From assembly GCA_030824555.1 (NCBI GenBank), contig JAVBXK010000028.1, forward strand, positions 1 to 64,000: a DNA stretch of 64,000 nucleotides, read 5' to 3'. Below the pieces are notes generated by a model. It was not told the DNA's origin. It did not search any database and worked only from the letters and a program-made list of their open reading frames with translations. The stretch comes from a bacterium (GTDB lineage: Bacteria; Pseudomonadota; Gammaproteobacteria; Burkholderiales; Burkholderiaceae_C). Position 1 is the stretch's first letter. Every line of letters begins with the position of its first letter. The translations under genes were made by a program, and so were the position numbers. This document shows positions 8,531 to 18,171 of the stretch, piece by piece.

Positions 8531-9887
8531 CGGCAATCGAAATTTGGATCGGGATCACTTGCCCGGCCATGGCCTGGGCTGGGTGCGCACCCAGTCTAAC
8601 CGTCACGGGCAGTGTCAGTGCCGCAGCGGGAGCCACGTGAACCTGCGCTGGCGATGCCAGCGTCAGCCCGTCAGCGCCTTGTACCGCGATGGTCAGCGTG
8701 CGTTCGGTTTCCTGCGCATTCATCACCTGCAAGCGGTAAATGTTTTCGATGGCACCGCCCTCGACGGGGCGGGCCAGGATGGCGCGGTCGCGCACGGCAT
8801 TCAGGCGCAACGTGGCGCGCTGTGCGAATGTGGCTGCAGTCAGCACGGCTGCCAGTGCCAGCAGGCTTGCATAAACCACCACCCTGCGCCGTGTCAGGTG
8901 GTGGCGCAAGGTCATGGGTTGTGGGTTGGGGCTGGCCAGCTCCTGTGCCGACGCCAGGCGGATCAGGCCACGCGGGGAGCGCAGCTTGTCCATCACCTGG
9001 TTGCACGCGTCGATGCACAGGCCACAGCTTATGCAGGCCAATTGCAGGCCCTGACGGATGTCGATGCCCACAGGGCACACCTGCACGCACAGAGTGCAGT
9101 CCACACACGTGTCGCTGCCTTGCGCGGCCGGGTCGGTACCGCGTGGGCGCGATGACCGGGGTTCGCCACGGCGGGCGTCGTACGCCACGTTCAACGTGTT
9201 GGCATCCATCAGCGAGCCTTGGAAGCGCCCGTATGGGCACATGTGCTGGCAGACCTTCTCGCGCAGGAACCCCGCATTGCCATAGGTGGCCAGGCCGTAA
9301 AACACGATCCAAAAAGTTTCCCAAGGCCCGAGCTGGTAGGGCAAAGCCTGGGCCAGCGCATGGATGGGCGTGAAGTAGCCCACCAGCGTGAACCCTGTCC
9401 ACACGCTTAGCAGCGCCCAGGCCAGGTGTTTGCCACCCCGGCGCAGCAGCTTGTGTCCAGTCCAGGGGCTGCGGTCCAGTCGCAGGCGTGCCTGGCGGTC
9501 GCCTTCCAGCCGGTGCTCAATCCACATGAACACCTCGGTGTAGACCGTCTGGGGGCAGGCAAAGCCGCACCAGAGCCTGCCAGCCAGCGCCGTGACGAAG
9601 AAGAGCAGCAAGGCGCTGATGACCAGTAAGCCCGTCAGGTAGATCAGGTCTTGCGGGTACAGCACCGCGCCGAACAGAAAGAACCGGTCGGCCTGCAGGT
9701 CGAACAGCACCGCCTGGCGGCCGTTCACCATCAGCCAGGGCAGGCCGTAGAACACCAGTTGCGTGATCCAGACCATGGCCCAGCGCCACCGCGAGAACAG
9801 GCCTGAAACGGAGCGTGCCTGTATCTTGTCTTCGTTCGACAAAAAAGCCTCGGGCACGATGGGGATGATGCGTGGGGAATGGGACAT
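8469..9887 (-). CDS. ccoG: cytochrome c oxidase accessory protein CcoG
   Basis: A 472-residue membrane ferredoxin of the FixG/RdxA family, needed for copper delivery during cbb3 oxidase assembly. Several membrane segments occur at about 35-55, 80-105, 155-175 and 335-355. A conserved GRLWCGFACPQTVYTE motif precedes two 4Fe-4S clusters (CVDCTLCVQVCP and CISCGLCIDACN). An Ig-like C-terminal domain ends the protein. I start at the ATG of MSHSPRII (9887); an ATG eight codons upstream (9911) is also open. The other cco genes are not in the window. Confidence 0.92.
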   Translation of the reverse strand: MSHSPRIIPIVPEAFLSNEDKIQARSVSGLFSRWRWAMVWITQLVFYGLPWLMVNGRQAVLFDLQADRFFLFGAVLYPQDLIYLTGLLVISALLLFFVTALAGRLWCGFACPQTVYTEVFMWIEHRLEGDRQARLRLDRSPWTGHKLLRRGGKHLAWALLSVWTGFTLVGYFTPIHALAQALPYQLGPWETFWIVFYGLATYGNAGFLREKVCQHMCPYGRFQGSLMDANTLNVAYDARRGEPRSSRPRGTDPAAQGSDTCVDCTLCVQVCPVGIDIRQGLQLACISCGLCIDACNQVMDKLRSPRGLIRLASAQELASPNPQPMTLRHHLTRRRVVVYASLLALAAVLTAATFAQRATLRLNAVRDRAILARPVEGGAIENIYRLQVMNAQETERTLTIAVQGADGLTLASPAQVHVAPAAALTLPVTVRLGAHPAQAMAGQVIPIQISIADAHPSSRERAESVSTFIVPQ

Positions 9888-10004
9888 GCCTGAATGGTGT
9901 CCATTTGCCATCTGATCTGCCAGATTCAGATTTATTGAAAAATGACCATATCAGTTTGGACCAAACCCTAAAATCTGCCCACCTTTGCAACGGGGGAACC
10001 GCAC

Positions 10005-11483
10005 TTGGCCGAGCACTTGACATCCGATTCCACATCGGATTCAGCACCGAATGTGGCACTTCACCCCACCCGCTACCAGCAACTGGCTGACGAGCTGGCC
10101 GATGCCATCCGTGCCGGCCTGCTGCGGCCGGGTGACCGCCTGCCGTCTGTGCGGGCGACCTGCCTGCAACGCGGGGTGAGCCCGTCCACCGTGTTCCAGG
10201 CCTACGGGCAACTGGAGACGCTGGGGCTGATCGAAGCGCGTGCCCGGTCAGGCTATTTTGTGCAGGCCACACGCCGCCTTTTGCGCGCAGGCCCTGCGGC
10301 GGCACGGCCCCGGCCCGAGGCCACGCCCGTGGCCATCAGTGAGCTGGTGTTCGACCTGCTGGGCTCCACCCGCGACGCCGATGTGGTGCCCCTGGGGTCA
10401 GCCTTCCCGGCCGCGCACCTGTTTCCGTTTGACGAGCTGGCCCGCAGCGGGGCGCGGGCCATGCGCCGCCTCAAGGCCAGTCAGATCACCGGCGCGCTGA
10501 CCGCCGGTGACGAAGGGCTGCGCCAAGCCTTGCGCCGCCGCTACACCCTGCAAGGCGTGCGGCTGCAGGCCGATGAACTCATCATCACCAACGGTGCCAT
10601 GGAAGCCCTCAACCTGTGCCTGCAGGCCGTGACCCAGCCAGGTGACGTGGTGGTGGTGGAATCGCCCACCTTTTACGCAGCCTTGCAGGCGCTGGAGCGT
10701 TTGCAGCTGAAAGCCGTGGAAGTGGCCACCGACCCCCGCACAGGCGTTGACCTGGCCGCGCTGGCCGAGTTGCTTGCGCGGCAGCAAGTGGCCGCCTGCT
10801 GGTTCATGCCCAATTTTCAGAACCCGCTGGGCGCGCTGATGCCCACGCCCCAAAAACAGGCCCTGGTTGAATTGCTGGCCCGCCACCAAGTGCCGCTGAT
10901 TGAGGACGACGTGTATGGCGAGCTGTACGCAGGCGCCCGCCGCCCGCCACCGGCCAAGGCGTTCGATGCGGACGGCGGGGTGCTGTACTGCTCGTCGTTT
11001 TCAAAATGCCTGGCACCCGGCTACCGCGTGGGGTGGGCAGCGGCGGGGCGCTTTGCACGCACCGTGGAGCGGCTGAAGATGATGACCTCGCTGGCTACCG
11101 CCATCCCCCCGCAGCTGGCCGTGGCCGACTACCTGGCGCAGGGCGGCCATGACCGCCACCTCAGGCGCTTGCGCCAGGCACTGGCCGCACAGCAAACGCA
11201 TGCCTTGCAGCTGGTGGAGCAGCACTTTCCCAAAGGCACGCGCGTGACGCGGCCCGAAGGTGGCTATTTCATCTGGCTGGAGCTGCCCGTCTCGGTCGAT
11301 GCGCTGGCGTTGCACCACCTTGCCCGGGCGCACGCCATCAGCATCGCGCCGGGGGTGCTGTTTTCGGCGGACCACCGCTTCACCCACCACCTCCGCCTGA
11401 ATGTCGGGCACCCTGGGGATGTTCGGTTTGATGGTGCTGTGAAGCAGTTGGGACGGCTGGCGGCTGGGTTACAGGCGGGCTGA
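10005..11483 (+). CDS. MocR-type GntR regulator with aminotransferase domain
   Basis: A 492-residue fusion of an N-terminal GntR winged helix (about 22-90, LRPGDRLPSVR then GVSPSTVFQAY) to a fold-type I PLP aminotransferase-like domain (about 120-485). The PLP lysine lies in SSFSKCLAPGYRVGW. The N-terminal SVRATCLQRGVSPSTV pattern is canonical. There is no ATG before the winged helix, so the start is TTG at 10005, supported by GGGGGAA nine bases upstream; GTG at 10053 is the alternative. MocR proteins often act on vitamin B6, GABA or amino-acid genes. The target here is not evident, though it diverges from ccoG. Confidence 0.85.
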   Translation: MAEHLTSDSTSDSAPNVALHPTRYQQLADELADAIRAGLLRPGDRLPSVRATCLQRGVSPSTVFQAYGQLETLGLIEARARSGYFVQATRRLLRAGPAAARPRPEATPVAISELVFDLLGSTRDADVVPLGSAFPAAHLFPFDELARSGARAMRRLKASQITGALTAGDEGLRQALRRRYTLQGVRLQADELIITNGAMEALNLCLQAVTQPGDVVVVESPTFYAALQALERLQLKAVEVATDPRTGVDLAALAELLARQQVAACWFMPNFQNPLGALMPTPQKQALVELLARHQVPLIEDDVYGELYAGARRPPPAKAFDADGGVLYCSSFSKCLAPGYRVGWAAAGRFARTVERLKMMTSLATAIPPQLAVADYLAQGGHDRHLRRLRQALAAQQTHALQLVEQHFPKGTRVTRPEGGYFIWLELPVSVDALALHHLARAHAISIAPGVLFSADHRFTHHLRLNVGHPGDVRFDGAVKQLGRLAAGLQAG

Positions 11484-11606
11484 GCCGGTGGACAGGGCTG
11501 GGTTCAGGGTAACGCTGAATAAGTGCCTGATTTACGCAAATGGTTTACGTAAGCCATTGATTTGCATAGGCTAAATTTTGGCGATTTGGACCTATTCCGC
11601 GCAGCC

Positions 11607-11790
11607 TTAGTCTGCCAGACGCGCGTCGATCCGGCAGCGAAGTCGCACGGTTTGTCCAATAGCCGCTGGGTGGCTGACATCATTCGCAAACATGCCGCCC
11701 ACGAATGGCCGCAAGACTGCATGGCGCTGGCCGGGCGTTTTGCTGACTTTCCCCTGCGCGACGCAGATGGCACGGGGACGCGGTGCCTCC
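11607..11790 (+). pseudogene. remnant of a ribbon-helix-helix (CopG-type) antitoxin
   Basis: The plus frame here encodes RVDPAAKSHGLSNSRWVAD followed by an EWPQDCMALAGRFADFPLRD ending. This is the typical layout of small RHH antitoxins found upstream of PIN-domain toxins in beta-proteobacteria. The N-terminal strand is shortened, the frame then runs on into the next gene without the expected stop, and no PIN toxin follows. It is therefore read as a decayed toxin-antitoxin unit. The family call is from pattern memory. Confidence 0.45.
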
Positions 11791-11898
11791 CGGCCTTCGG
11801 CGATCACATCTTGGTTGGCCCCAGTTGGCTCGGTATTTGTCCCAGCTTGTCAAAATATCATTCAAGATTGATATTCACCGCTTTTATAGAAAACTGCC

Positions 11899-12330
11899 AT
11901 GATGCGTCGCCTTCTGCTGATTGTTTCCTTCGTTTCTCTGGGTGTCTTCCTCTCAGGCTGCGCTACGCCTGCTGTCTCGGCGGCTCAAAAGCCACGGATG
12001 GTTTTACAAGTCAGCGATAGCGACCCTGCCAAGTGGAATCTGGCACTGAATAACGCGCGGAATGCGCAAGACGATGTTGGGAAAGAAAACATTGAAATTG
12101 AGATCGTTGCCTACGGTCCCGGCATCAACATGCTGAAGATGGAAGCCACCACGGCAACCCGTGTTTCTGACGCCATCAAGTCGGGCATTTCCGTGGTGGC
12201 CTGCGAAAACACCATGACGGCCCAAAAAATCACCAAGGAGGACATGAATCCGTCGATCAGCTACGTACCGGCTGGCGTGATCCAGTTGATGAAACGCCAG
12301 CAGCAGGGCTGGGCTTACATCCGTCCATGA
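11899..12330 (+). CDS. DsrE-family-like lipoprotein
   Basis: A 143-residue exported protein. It starts with a signal peptide and lipobox LSGC (about residues 17-20), giving a lipidated Cys20. The mature part reads MVLQVSDSDPAKWNLALNNA, IEIVAYGPGINML and SGISVVACENTM. This is the DsrE/DsrF-like fold often annotated in periplasmic proteins of unknown role. A cysteine in VACENTM is at the position of the active cysteine of DsrE proteins. No operon partner is evident. Confidence 0.7.
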   Translation: MMRRLLLIVSFVSLGVFLSGCATPAVSAAQKPRMVLQVSDSDPAKWNLALNNARNAQDDVGKENIEIEIVAYGPGINMLKMEATTATRVSDAIKSGISVVACENTMTAQKITKEDMNPSISYVPAGVIQLMKRQQQGWAYIRP

Positions 12331-12718
12331 TCGGCGGCGCATTGGTCGCGGATTGTGCTGACGTCCCAACGGTGCACGCCGTTTAGCGCCGCTCCCGAGT
12401 CATGCCGCCGTGGCCTCCGGCCAGCGCAACCAAAGTCCCTGCCGGAACTGGCCATGGAGCCGCCGACCGCCGTCTTGCCCTCATCCGCTCAATCAAAGGG
12501 CCTGAGCGACTGCACCCAGCCTTCAACAGTTGCTCGCGTTTGCTTCTCCAATGGCTGAAGATTGCCGACCACAGCCCTTCACCCCGCCAGAGTCGTGCAC
12601 CCCAGCCCGATCCGAAAATATATAGCTGCTACCGCTTATCTATAAAGCGGTGAAAGCACTTTTTCCTTGAAATCTGGTCACCTCGCTAGCCGCCTCACAC
12701 GGTCAGGCACCCGTCTCT
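12331..12718. other. intergenic stretch before ureG
   Basis: About 390 bases between the DsrE-like gene and the end of ureG. Besides the short palindromic repeat at 12619-12665, I see no gene, no RNA motif and no recognisable remnant. Open frames here lack starts and codon bias typical of the neighbourhood. Confidence 0.5.
12619..12665 (+). repeat. short palindromic repeat, ATAGCT family, copy 1
   Basis: Reads ATATAGCTGCT, then the stem ACCGCTT/AAGCGGT around ATCTATA, then GAAAGCACTTTTT. The same order (GATAGCT, GC-rich stem, GGCAC or GGCC, then T or A run) recurs at 13461, 21153, 36195 and 53253. The trailing T-run makes it terminator-like on the plus strand. It lies just past the end of ureG. 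Confidence 0.7.
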
Positions 12719-13378
<660 letters not shown>

Positions 13379-13460
13379 GAGTCAGGCAATGAAAAGGGGT
13401 GGAAACGGGTGAAAAAGGGAAAAATTGGGGCTGAAACAGGCTGAAATAGTTAAAAAATTA

Positions 13461-13510
13461 AATAGCAAACTATTGAATAGAATAAAGCGGTAAAGCCTGT
13501 TTTTATTTTA
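13461..13510 (+). repeat. degraded copy of the ATAGCT-family repeat
   Basis: Reads AATAGCAAACTATTGAATAG, then AATAAAGCGG, then TAAAGCCTGTTTTTATTT. The 3' half (ATAAAGCGGT, AAGCC, T-run) closely matches copy 1 at 12619, while the left stem is decayed. It occupies the ureF-ureG gap. Confidence 0.45.
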
Positions 13511-13531
13511 AATTGAATGGCAATGACCCGG

Positions 13532-14368
13532 TCACGACCGGAACAGCCTTGAATACTGCGCTTCGTGCTGCGCCGACAGAATCGCCAGCATGGGGTTGAA
13601 GGCCTGGCGCTGGTGGTCGGGCAGGGCGATGGCGCTGTCCACCGCTGCCGGAATGGCGTGCAACAAGCGGGCCAATATGCGCTGGCCGCCGGTCTGGCCC
13701 AGCGGGACGGCTTTGATGGCGGCTTGCGACATGTTCTCGGCCCAGCCAAAGGCGCAGGCCAGCACGCAGTCGCGCACGGGTGCTGCCGTTTGTGCAGCGG
13801 CCAGCGCAAACGCCACAGGCCAGGTGGGTGGCAGGTCGCGGGCAAACGTCAGGTGGGCATGCAACGTGGCGGCTTTGCTGTCGGATGCCTGGGCCGCTTC
13901 GTCGGCTGGTGTGGCGTGGTCGCCGGGGTGTGCCGCTGGGTGTTCGCTGGCGTGCCCGGTGGTTGCCGGGACGCCGGGCGCAGCGCTGAATGCATCGGTG
14001 GCATCGGCTGCAGCGGTGGCAGTGGGCAGTTGCCGCAACCACTCCAGCAGCGAGCGCCCGGTTTGCTGGGTTTGCTGGCGCAGTTCACTGCTTTCGCGGG
14101 TGGTCAGCACCCAGGTGTTCAGCTCGGCCACGCGGGTCAGGTCGTTCTGGCGCCAGGCGGCAATGGCCTGCGCCACCACGGCCAGATCAGACCGTGCCTG
14201 GCTCAAGAGCAGCTGGTCGGTCAGCCACTGGCTGGCCTGTGCTTCGTTGGTGACCAGGCCTTTGTCCACCGCCGCTTCCAGCACCTCCGAATACGAAAAC
14301 CCCCCCACCGGCAGCGCTGGTGACGCCAGCCACATGAGGTGCAGGCGGTCGTGTGCCTCAGTGGTCAT
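13532..14368 (-). CDS. ureF: urease accessory protein UreF (module with its own start)
   Basis: From its own ATG at 14368 ([10 protein letters not shown]) UreF would be 278 residues. It has [18 protein letters not shown] near the start, the conserved core of UreF, and ends with a [19 protein letters not shown] motif. UreF bridges UreG to the UreABC-UreD complex and acts as a fidelity check in nickel insertion. It is longer than usual (about 230) because of an Ala/Pro/His-rich insert at about residues 105-150. Independent initiation here is likely even if the upstream frame also produces a fusion. Confidence 0.8.
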   Translation of the reverse strand: MTTEAHDRLHLMWLASPALPVGGFSYSEVLEAAVDKGLVTNEAQASQWLTDQLLLSQARSDLAVVAQAIAAWRQNDLTRVAELNTWVLTTRESSELRQQTQQTGRSLLEWLRQLPTATAAADATDAFSAAPGVPATTGHASEHPAAHPGDHATPADEAAQASDSKAATLHAHLTFARDLPPTWPVAFALAAAQTAAPVRDCVLACAFGWAENMSQAAIKAVPLGQTGGQRILARLLHAIPAAVDSAIALPDHQRQAFNPMLAILSAQHEAQYSRLFRS

Positions 14369-15100
14369 GGCCGTGGTGATCGTCTTTGTGCGCGTGGTCG
14401 TGGCCATGTTCGTGCCCATGGTCATGGCCGCAGCGGGTGCGTGGGTGTGACCGTGTGCATGCCCGTGATCGTGCGGGTGGTCATGGTCATGGCCATGGTT
14501 GCAGTCCGGGCCGTGCACGTGTGCGGCGGGCGTGACAGCAGCTTCGTGTGCATGGTCGTGCCCGCAACCTGGGCCGTGCACGTGCTGGGTGGCGGGGGCG
14601 TGTGTGGGGGCTGAACCGTGTACATGGTCATGGCCGTGACCGCCGTGGGCGTTGTAGGCACCATTTTCGGGCTCGAAAGGCTCGTTCACCTCGGCCACGA
14701 TCAGGTGCATGCGGTCCAGCATCTCGGCCAGCACGTGGTCGGGCTCGATCTTCAGGTGGTCGGGCTGCAGTTCGATGGGCACATGGCGGTTGCCCAGGTG
14801 GTAGGCGGCGCGGATCAGGTCGAACGGTGTGCCGTGCGCGCTGCAGTGGGTGATGCGCAGCACCGGCTGCGGCGCGGCCAGCACGCGCACCATGGAGCCG
14901 TCTTCGGCCAGCAGCACGTCGCCACCGCGCACGGCGGTGCCACGTGGCAAAAACACGCCCAGCCTGCGGCCCTGGCTGTCGGTGGCATCAAAGCGGCTTT
15001 TCTGGCGCACGTCCCAGTCCAGTTCGATGGTGGTGGCGCGTTTCAGCAGCACATTGGCCAGGCCCTGGCCTTGGGGAATGAGTTTGGAGCAGGTGAGCAT
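13532..15100 (-). CDS. ureE: UreE-UreF in-frame fusion (frameshift-linked)
   Basis: One 522-residue frame starts at the ATG at 15100 ([13 protein letters not shown]) and ends at the UreF stop. Residues 1-150 are UreE, the nickel chaperone that delivers Ni2+ to UreG/UreD. Residues about 155-220 are a His-rich metal-binding tail, and UreF starts near residue 245. The tail changes frame near 14440: from there the alternate frame continues with alternating His/Gly/Asp residues and ends in TGA at 14360-14358, overlapping the UreF ATG at 14368. The current frame instead reads a Met/Thr-rich linker. So an indel has probably joined two formerly overlapping genes. UreEF fusions are known (Bordetella), but this one looks recent, or could be a sequencing error. 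Confidence 0.8.
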   Translation of the reverse strand: MLTCSKLIPQGQGLANVLLKRATTIELDWDVRQKSRFDATDSQGRRLGVFLPRGTAVRGGDVLLAEDGSMVRVLAAPQPVLRITHCSAHGTPFDLIRAAYHLGNRHVPIELQPDHLKIEPDHVLAEMLDRMHLIVAEVNEPFEPENGAYNAHGGHGHDHVHGSAPTHAPATQHVHGPGCGHDHAHEAAVTPAAHVHGPDCNHGHDHDHPHDHGHAHGHTHAPAAAMTMGTNMATTTRTKTITTAMTTEAHDRLHLMWLASPALPVGGFSYSEVLEAAVDKGLVTNEAQASQWLTDQLLLSQARSDLAVVAQAIAAWRQNDLTRVAELNTWVLTTRESSELRQQTQQTGRSLLEWLRQLPTATAAADATDAFSAAPGVPATTGHASEHPAAHPGDHATPADEAAQASDSKAATLHAHLTFARDLPPTWPVAFALAAAQTAAPVRDCVLACAFGWAENMSQAAIKAVPLGQTGGQRILARLLHAIPAAVDSAIALPDHQRQAFNPMLAILSAQHEAQYSRLFRS

Positions 15101-15144
15101 GGTGTGTGGAGGCTGTGTGAAGGTGGTGGATGCAGGCTGGAGGC

Positions 15145-15474
15145 TCAAGGTGTATCGGGGTCGCGCATGCGCTCGGGGATGTCGCGTCGGGTGTGCAGCA
15201 CGCGCCACACGTCGATGTGGTCCTGTCGTTCCAGGTAAAACACCAGGAAGGGGTAGCGCGACAGCGGCCAGGCACGCAGGCCGGGCAGTTCCAATTCGTG
15301 CCCGAACCGTGGCGAGCCTGTGGAGGCGTGCCGCCCGATGTGTGTGTAGGCCTGCTCCAGTGCGTCGATGAACCCGCTGGCCGCTGCCGGTGCGTTTTCT
15401 TGCAGGTAGAAGCCGATGGCCGCATCCACATCCAGGTTGGCTTGTGCGCGTGGCATGACGGGTTTGGTTTTCAA
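15145..15474 (-). CDS. RelE/ParE-family toxin
   Basis: A 109-residue type II toxin of the ParE/RelE superfamily. The N-terminal helices contain [21 protein letters not shown], followed by [16 protein letters not shown] and the terminal strands [21 protein letters not shown] with a family-like RRDIPERM ending. Its ATG overlaps the antitoxin stop by 4 bases (ATGA). ParE toxins poison gyrase and RelE toxins cleave mRNA; the sequence fits ParE better. It sits between ureE and an exported protein, in the segment that splits the urease genes. Confidence 0.85.
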   Translation of the reverse strand: MKTKPVMPRAQANLDVDAAIGFYLQENAPAAASGFIDALEQAYTHIGRHASTGSPRFGHELELPGLRAWPLSRYPFLVFYLERQDHIDVWRVLHTRRDIPERMRDPDTP

Positions 15475-15722
15475 GCGGGCGCACTGGGCTCGGTGTGGGC
15501 ACGTACCCGTTGGCGCAAGGCCGCGAAGTACGTGGCGCTGGCTACGTCAGCCGGTGCGGAAGCCGCCCCTTGCAACAGCAGGGTGCGCAGTTGGCGGCGG
15601 TCCTGGTCGGTGCGGATCAGCTCTCGCACGTACTCGCTGCTGGTGCCGTAGCCACCCTCGGTGACCTGGCTGTCCACAAACGCCTTGAGGCTGTCTGGCA
15701 GGGAAATGTTCATGGTGCTCAT
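15471..15722 (-). CDS. ParD-family antitoxin
   Basis: An 83-residue ribbon-helix-helix antitoxin starting [20 protein letters not shown], then [18 protein letters not shown], which is the ParD signature. The C-terminal tail (Ala-rich) would neutralise the toxin. ATG at 15722 is chosen; the frame is open further upstream but without family sequence. It precedes the toxin with a 4-base overlap, and the TTTGGCAAA repeats directly upstream are a plausible autoregulatory site. Confidence 0.85.
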   Translation of the reverse strand: MSTMNISLPDSLKAFVDSQVTEGGYGTSSEYVRELIRTDQDRRQLRTLLLQGAASAPADVASATYFAALRQRVRAHTEPSAPA

Positions 15723-15740
15723 GTCACAAGCATACGGTTT

Positions 15741-15759
15741 TTTGGCAAATTTTGGCAAA
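15741..15759 (-). promoter_or_regulatory. direct repeats upstream of parD
   Basis: Two copies of TTTGGCAAA (15741-15749 and 15751-15759) lie 19-37 bases before the ParD start. One-turn spacing suits ribbon-helix-helix dimers binding cooperatively, so this is a likely autoregulation operator. The region is also AT-rich enough to contain the promoter. Confidence 0.5.
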
Positions 15760-15840
15760 ACTGACGGTTGCGGTGGCCTGCGACGCCAAGGCCAGTGGCT
15801 TCACTTATCGCGGCGTCTTGGGTCCTCTGTTTACCGCTCC

Positions 15841-16332
15841 CTACTTCTTGCAATACGCAAACGCCCACATGGGGTCTTGCAGCTCGGGGCCTGGCGGGGT
15901 GCGGTGCCGGGCATCGTAGTGGTCGGCCGCCCCCAGGTTTTCAATGAACAGCCAAGCGGGTGGGTCGGGCTGCTCCATCAGTGGCTTCAACTGTTTGTCA
16001 AAAAAGTACACGCCATGGGGCCGCTGGCGGTCGGCCTTTTCCTGGCCGGGCAGGGGCGTTTGGGTCAGGTAAGTGGCGCCGTAGCCGTTGGTGCGGCCCA
16101 TTTCAAACTTGAACAGCGTGCCCCGCACGGGGTGGGTGATGCGGGCCCGTGCCGTGACCTGGGCATGTGGCGAGTGGGCTTCGGAGAACGACAGCACAAA
16201 GCCCTGGCCGCCTGAGTCGCGGAACACCGCGTGGTCAAGCGCGCAGCTGGTGGCGTGTGCCGCCCCCAAGGTCATTGCGCAGCCACCGATCCAAGCGATG
16301 CAAACGGTGTGCAAGAAAGAGGGTGTCGGCAT
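15841..16332 (-). CDS. exported protein of unknown function
   Basis: A 163-residue protein with an N-terminal signal peptide (hydrophobic stretch at about 8-27, cleavage likely after AHA). The mature part is polar and has three cysteines that could be disulfide-bonded or bind a ligand, with YFFDKQLKPLMEQPDPPAW and a MWAFAYCKK end. I do not recognise a family. It stands between GAPDH and parDE in the block that interrupts the urease genes. Confidence 0.6.
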   Translation of the reverse strand: MPTPSFLHTVCIAWIGGCAMTLGAAHATSCALDHAVFRDSGGQGFVLSFSEAHSPHAQVTARARITHPVRGTLFKFEMGRTNGYGATYLTQTPLPGQEKADRQRPHGVYFFDKQLKPLMEQPDPPAWLFIENLGAADHYDARHRTPPGPELQDPMWAFAYCKK

Positions 16333-16467
16333 GTGGGGGGCGGTGGGGCAAAGGTTGACTTGGGATCATGCCAGTGCTCCCAAGCAGTCCCCAGGGTGGC
16401 GGCTTCGCAGGTCAGCCGCTCACCATGGGCACTCGTCGGCCCCCATCCCAAGGGGCACGGGTCACCT

Positions 16468-17913
16468 TCAGGCTGGGAAAGACGGGAATTGGATACCAGC
16501 CATCTGTTGCGCCAGTCGCACCACTTGGCAGCTGTAACCGAACTCGTTGTCGTACCACACATAAAGCACAACGTTGCGTCCGTTGGCGATGGTGGCCGGC
16601 GCGTCCACCACACCTGCGTGGCGCGAACCCACCAAGTCGCTGGAAACGATTTCGGTGGAGGAGCTGTAGTCAATCTGCTCTTGCAACTCAGGGCTCAGTG
16701 CGCAATCGCGCAAGTAGGTGTTGAGCGCTTCCTTGGTGGTTTCAGCAGCCAGCGTCAGGTTCAGGATGGCCATGCTCACGTTGGGCGTGGGCACGCGGAT
16801 GGCATTGCCTGTCAGCTTGCCGGCCAGCTCTGGAAGCGCCTTGGCAACGGCCTTGGCCGCACCGGTTTCGGTGATCACCATGTTGAGCGGTGCGCTGCGT
16901 CCGCGGCGCTCGGCCTTGTGGTAGTTGTCGATCAGGTTCTGGTCGTTGGTGAAGGAGTGCACCGTTTCCACGTGGCCATGCTCAATGCCAAACTTGTCGC
17001 TGATGGCCTTGAGCACCGGCACGATGGCGTTGGTGGTGCAACTGGCGGCGGTGACGATCTTGTCTTCGTCTTTCAGGTCGCCGCTGTTGATGCCGTACAC
17101 GATGTTCTTGAGCGAGCCCTTGCCGGGTGCGGTCAGCAGAACACGGGACACGCCGGGGCTCTGCAGGTGCAGTGACAGGCCGGCCTCATCGCGCCAGGAG
17201 CCGGTGTTGTCGATCACGATGGCGTTGTGGATGCCGTGGGCCGTGTAGTCGATCTTGTCGGGGCCTTCACCGTTGATGACCTTGATGAACACACCGTTGG
17301 CGATGATGCCGCTGTTCTCGTTGTCCACCACGATGGAGCCGTTGAAGGGGCCATGCACCGAGTCGCGGCGCAGCAGCGCAGCACGCTTTTCAAGGTCATT
17401 GACCTTGCCCTTGCGGACAACGATGGCACGCAGGCGCATCTTGTTGCCCTTGCCGGTGCGCTCGATCAGCAGGCGCGCCAGCAGGCGGCCAATGCGGCCG
17501 AAACCGTACAGAACGATGTCGCGGGGCTCTTTGAGCAGAGCCTCTGAGTGGCCCACGATGGGTGCCAGCTCTTCACGCAGGAAATCAGCCGCAGAAACCC
17601 CGTCACCCCGAGCGCGCCACTTGTTCGTGAGGCGTCCCAGGTCAATTTTTGCGGGGGCCAGTTCCAGGCTTTCCATCGCCACCACCAGCTGGAAGCTGTG
17701 CTGAATGGACAGCTCTTCACCCGTGTATTGACGCGCAAAACGGTGCGTCTTGAGGATGTCCACAGTCGTCACGTTATTGATGGCCCGCCCGTAAATCCGC
17801 ATCAGCATGCCTTTGTTGCGATACAGCCTGCCGATGATCGGCAGCATCTGTTCGGCCAACTCCAGACGTTGGATGTAGTTGTGTAGCAGTTGATCTTCTT
17901 TGTCGTTGCTCAT
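16468..17913 (-). CDS. glyceraldehyde-3-phosphate dehydrogenase, long form
   Basis: A 481-residue GAPDH. Residues 1-125 are a helical N-terminal extension not found in classical 335-residue GAPDH. The NAD-binding motif GFGRIGRLLA follows at about 130, and the catalytic cysteine is in AASCTTNAIVPVLKAI. The C-terminal part has WYDNEFGYSCQVVRL. GGAG lies 7 bases before the ATG at 17913. It catalyses the phosphorylating oxidation of glyceraldehyde 3-phosphate in glycolysis. This long form is typical of some proteobacteria as a second GAPDH. It splits ureC from ureE, an unusual location. Confidence 0.9.
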   Translation of the reverse strand: MSNDKEDQLLHNYIQRLELAEQMLPIIGRLYRNKGMLMRIYGRAINNVTTVDILKTHRFARQYTGEELSIQHSFQLVVAMESLELAPAKIDLGRLTNKWRARGDGVSAADFLREELAPIVGHSEALLKEPRDIVLYGFGRIGRLLARLLIERTGKGNKMRLRAIVVRKGKVNDLEKRAALLRRDSVHGPFNGSIVVDNENSGIIANGVFIKVINGEGPDKIDYTAHGIHNAIVIDNTGSWRDEAGLSLHLQSPGVSRVLLTAPGKGSLKNIVYGINSGDLKDEDKIVTAASCTTNAIVPVLKAISDKFGIEHGHVETVHSFTNDQNLIDNYHKAERRGRSAPLNMVITETGAAKAVAKALPELAGKLTGNAIRVPTPNVSMAILNLTLAAETTKEALNTYLRDCALSPELQEQIDYSSSTEIVSSDLVGSRHAGVVDAPATIANGRNVVLYVWYDNEFGYSCQVVRLAQQMAGIQFPSFPA

Positions 17914-18171
17914 GTGTTCTCCGGAATCATTGATGTGCGAGCCAAGGTAAACCCGGAAATATTGTCTGCCTCTGGTCTTACTGCGATCTTGCCTCTGTCC
18001 GAGAAAGCACCACGGTTTGCCCCTCACGCTGGAAAGGTTCTTTCCGAGCGAATGGGTTTTTGCGGGTAAACCGAGCCGCCGCAGACGGTGTCTTTGTCTC
18101 CACCGCCCCGGGCGGCATGCCTGGCCGGCAGCGCACTCGGGGGCAAGCCGGGGACTTGATGGCCGCAGAAC

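Noticed and set aside
12355..12653. Open frames in the gap before ureG
   Set aside because: No start with ribosome binding site, no codon bias like the neighbours and no family recognised; the 3' part is a palindromic repeat.
13565..14450. Long plus-strand frames across ureF
   Set aside because: They are antisense frames of GC-rich coding DNA and carry no family motifs.
14422..14664. Separate His-rich small protein in an alternate frame of ureE
   Set aside because: This is the out-of-frame reading of the UreE tail; only its last part (to 14358) makes sense, as the ancestral end of UreE.
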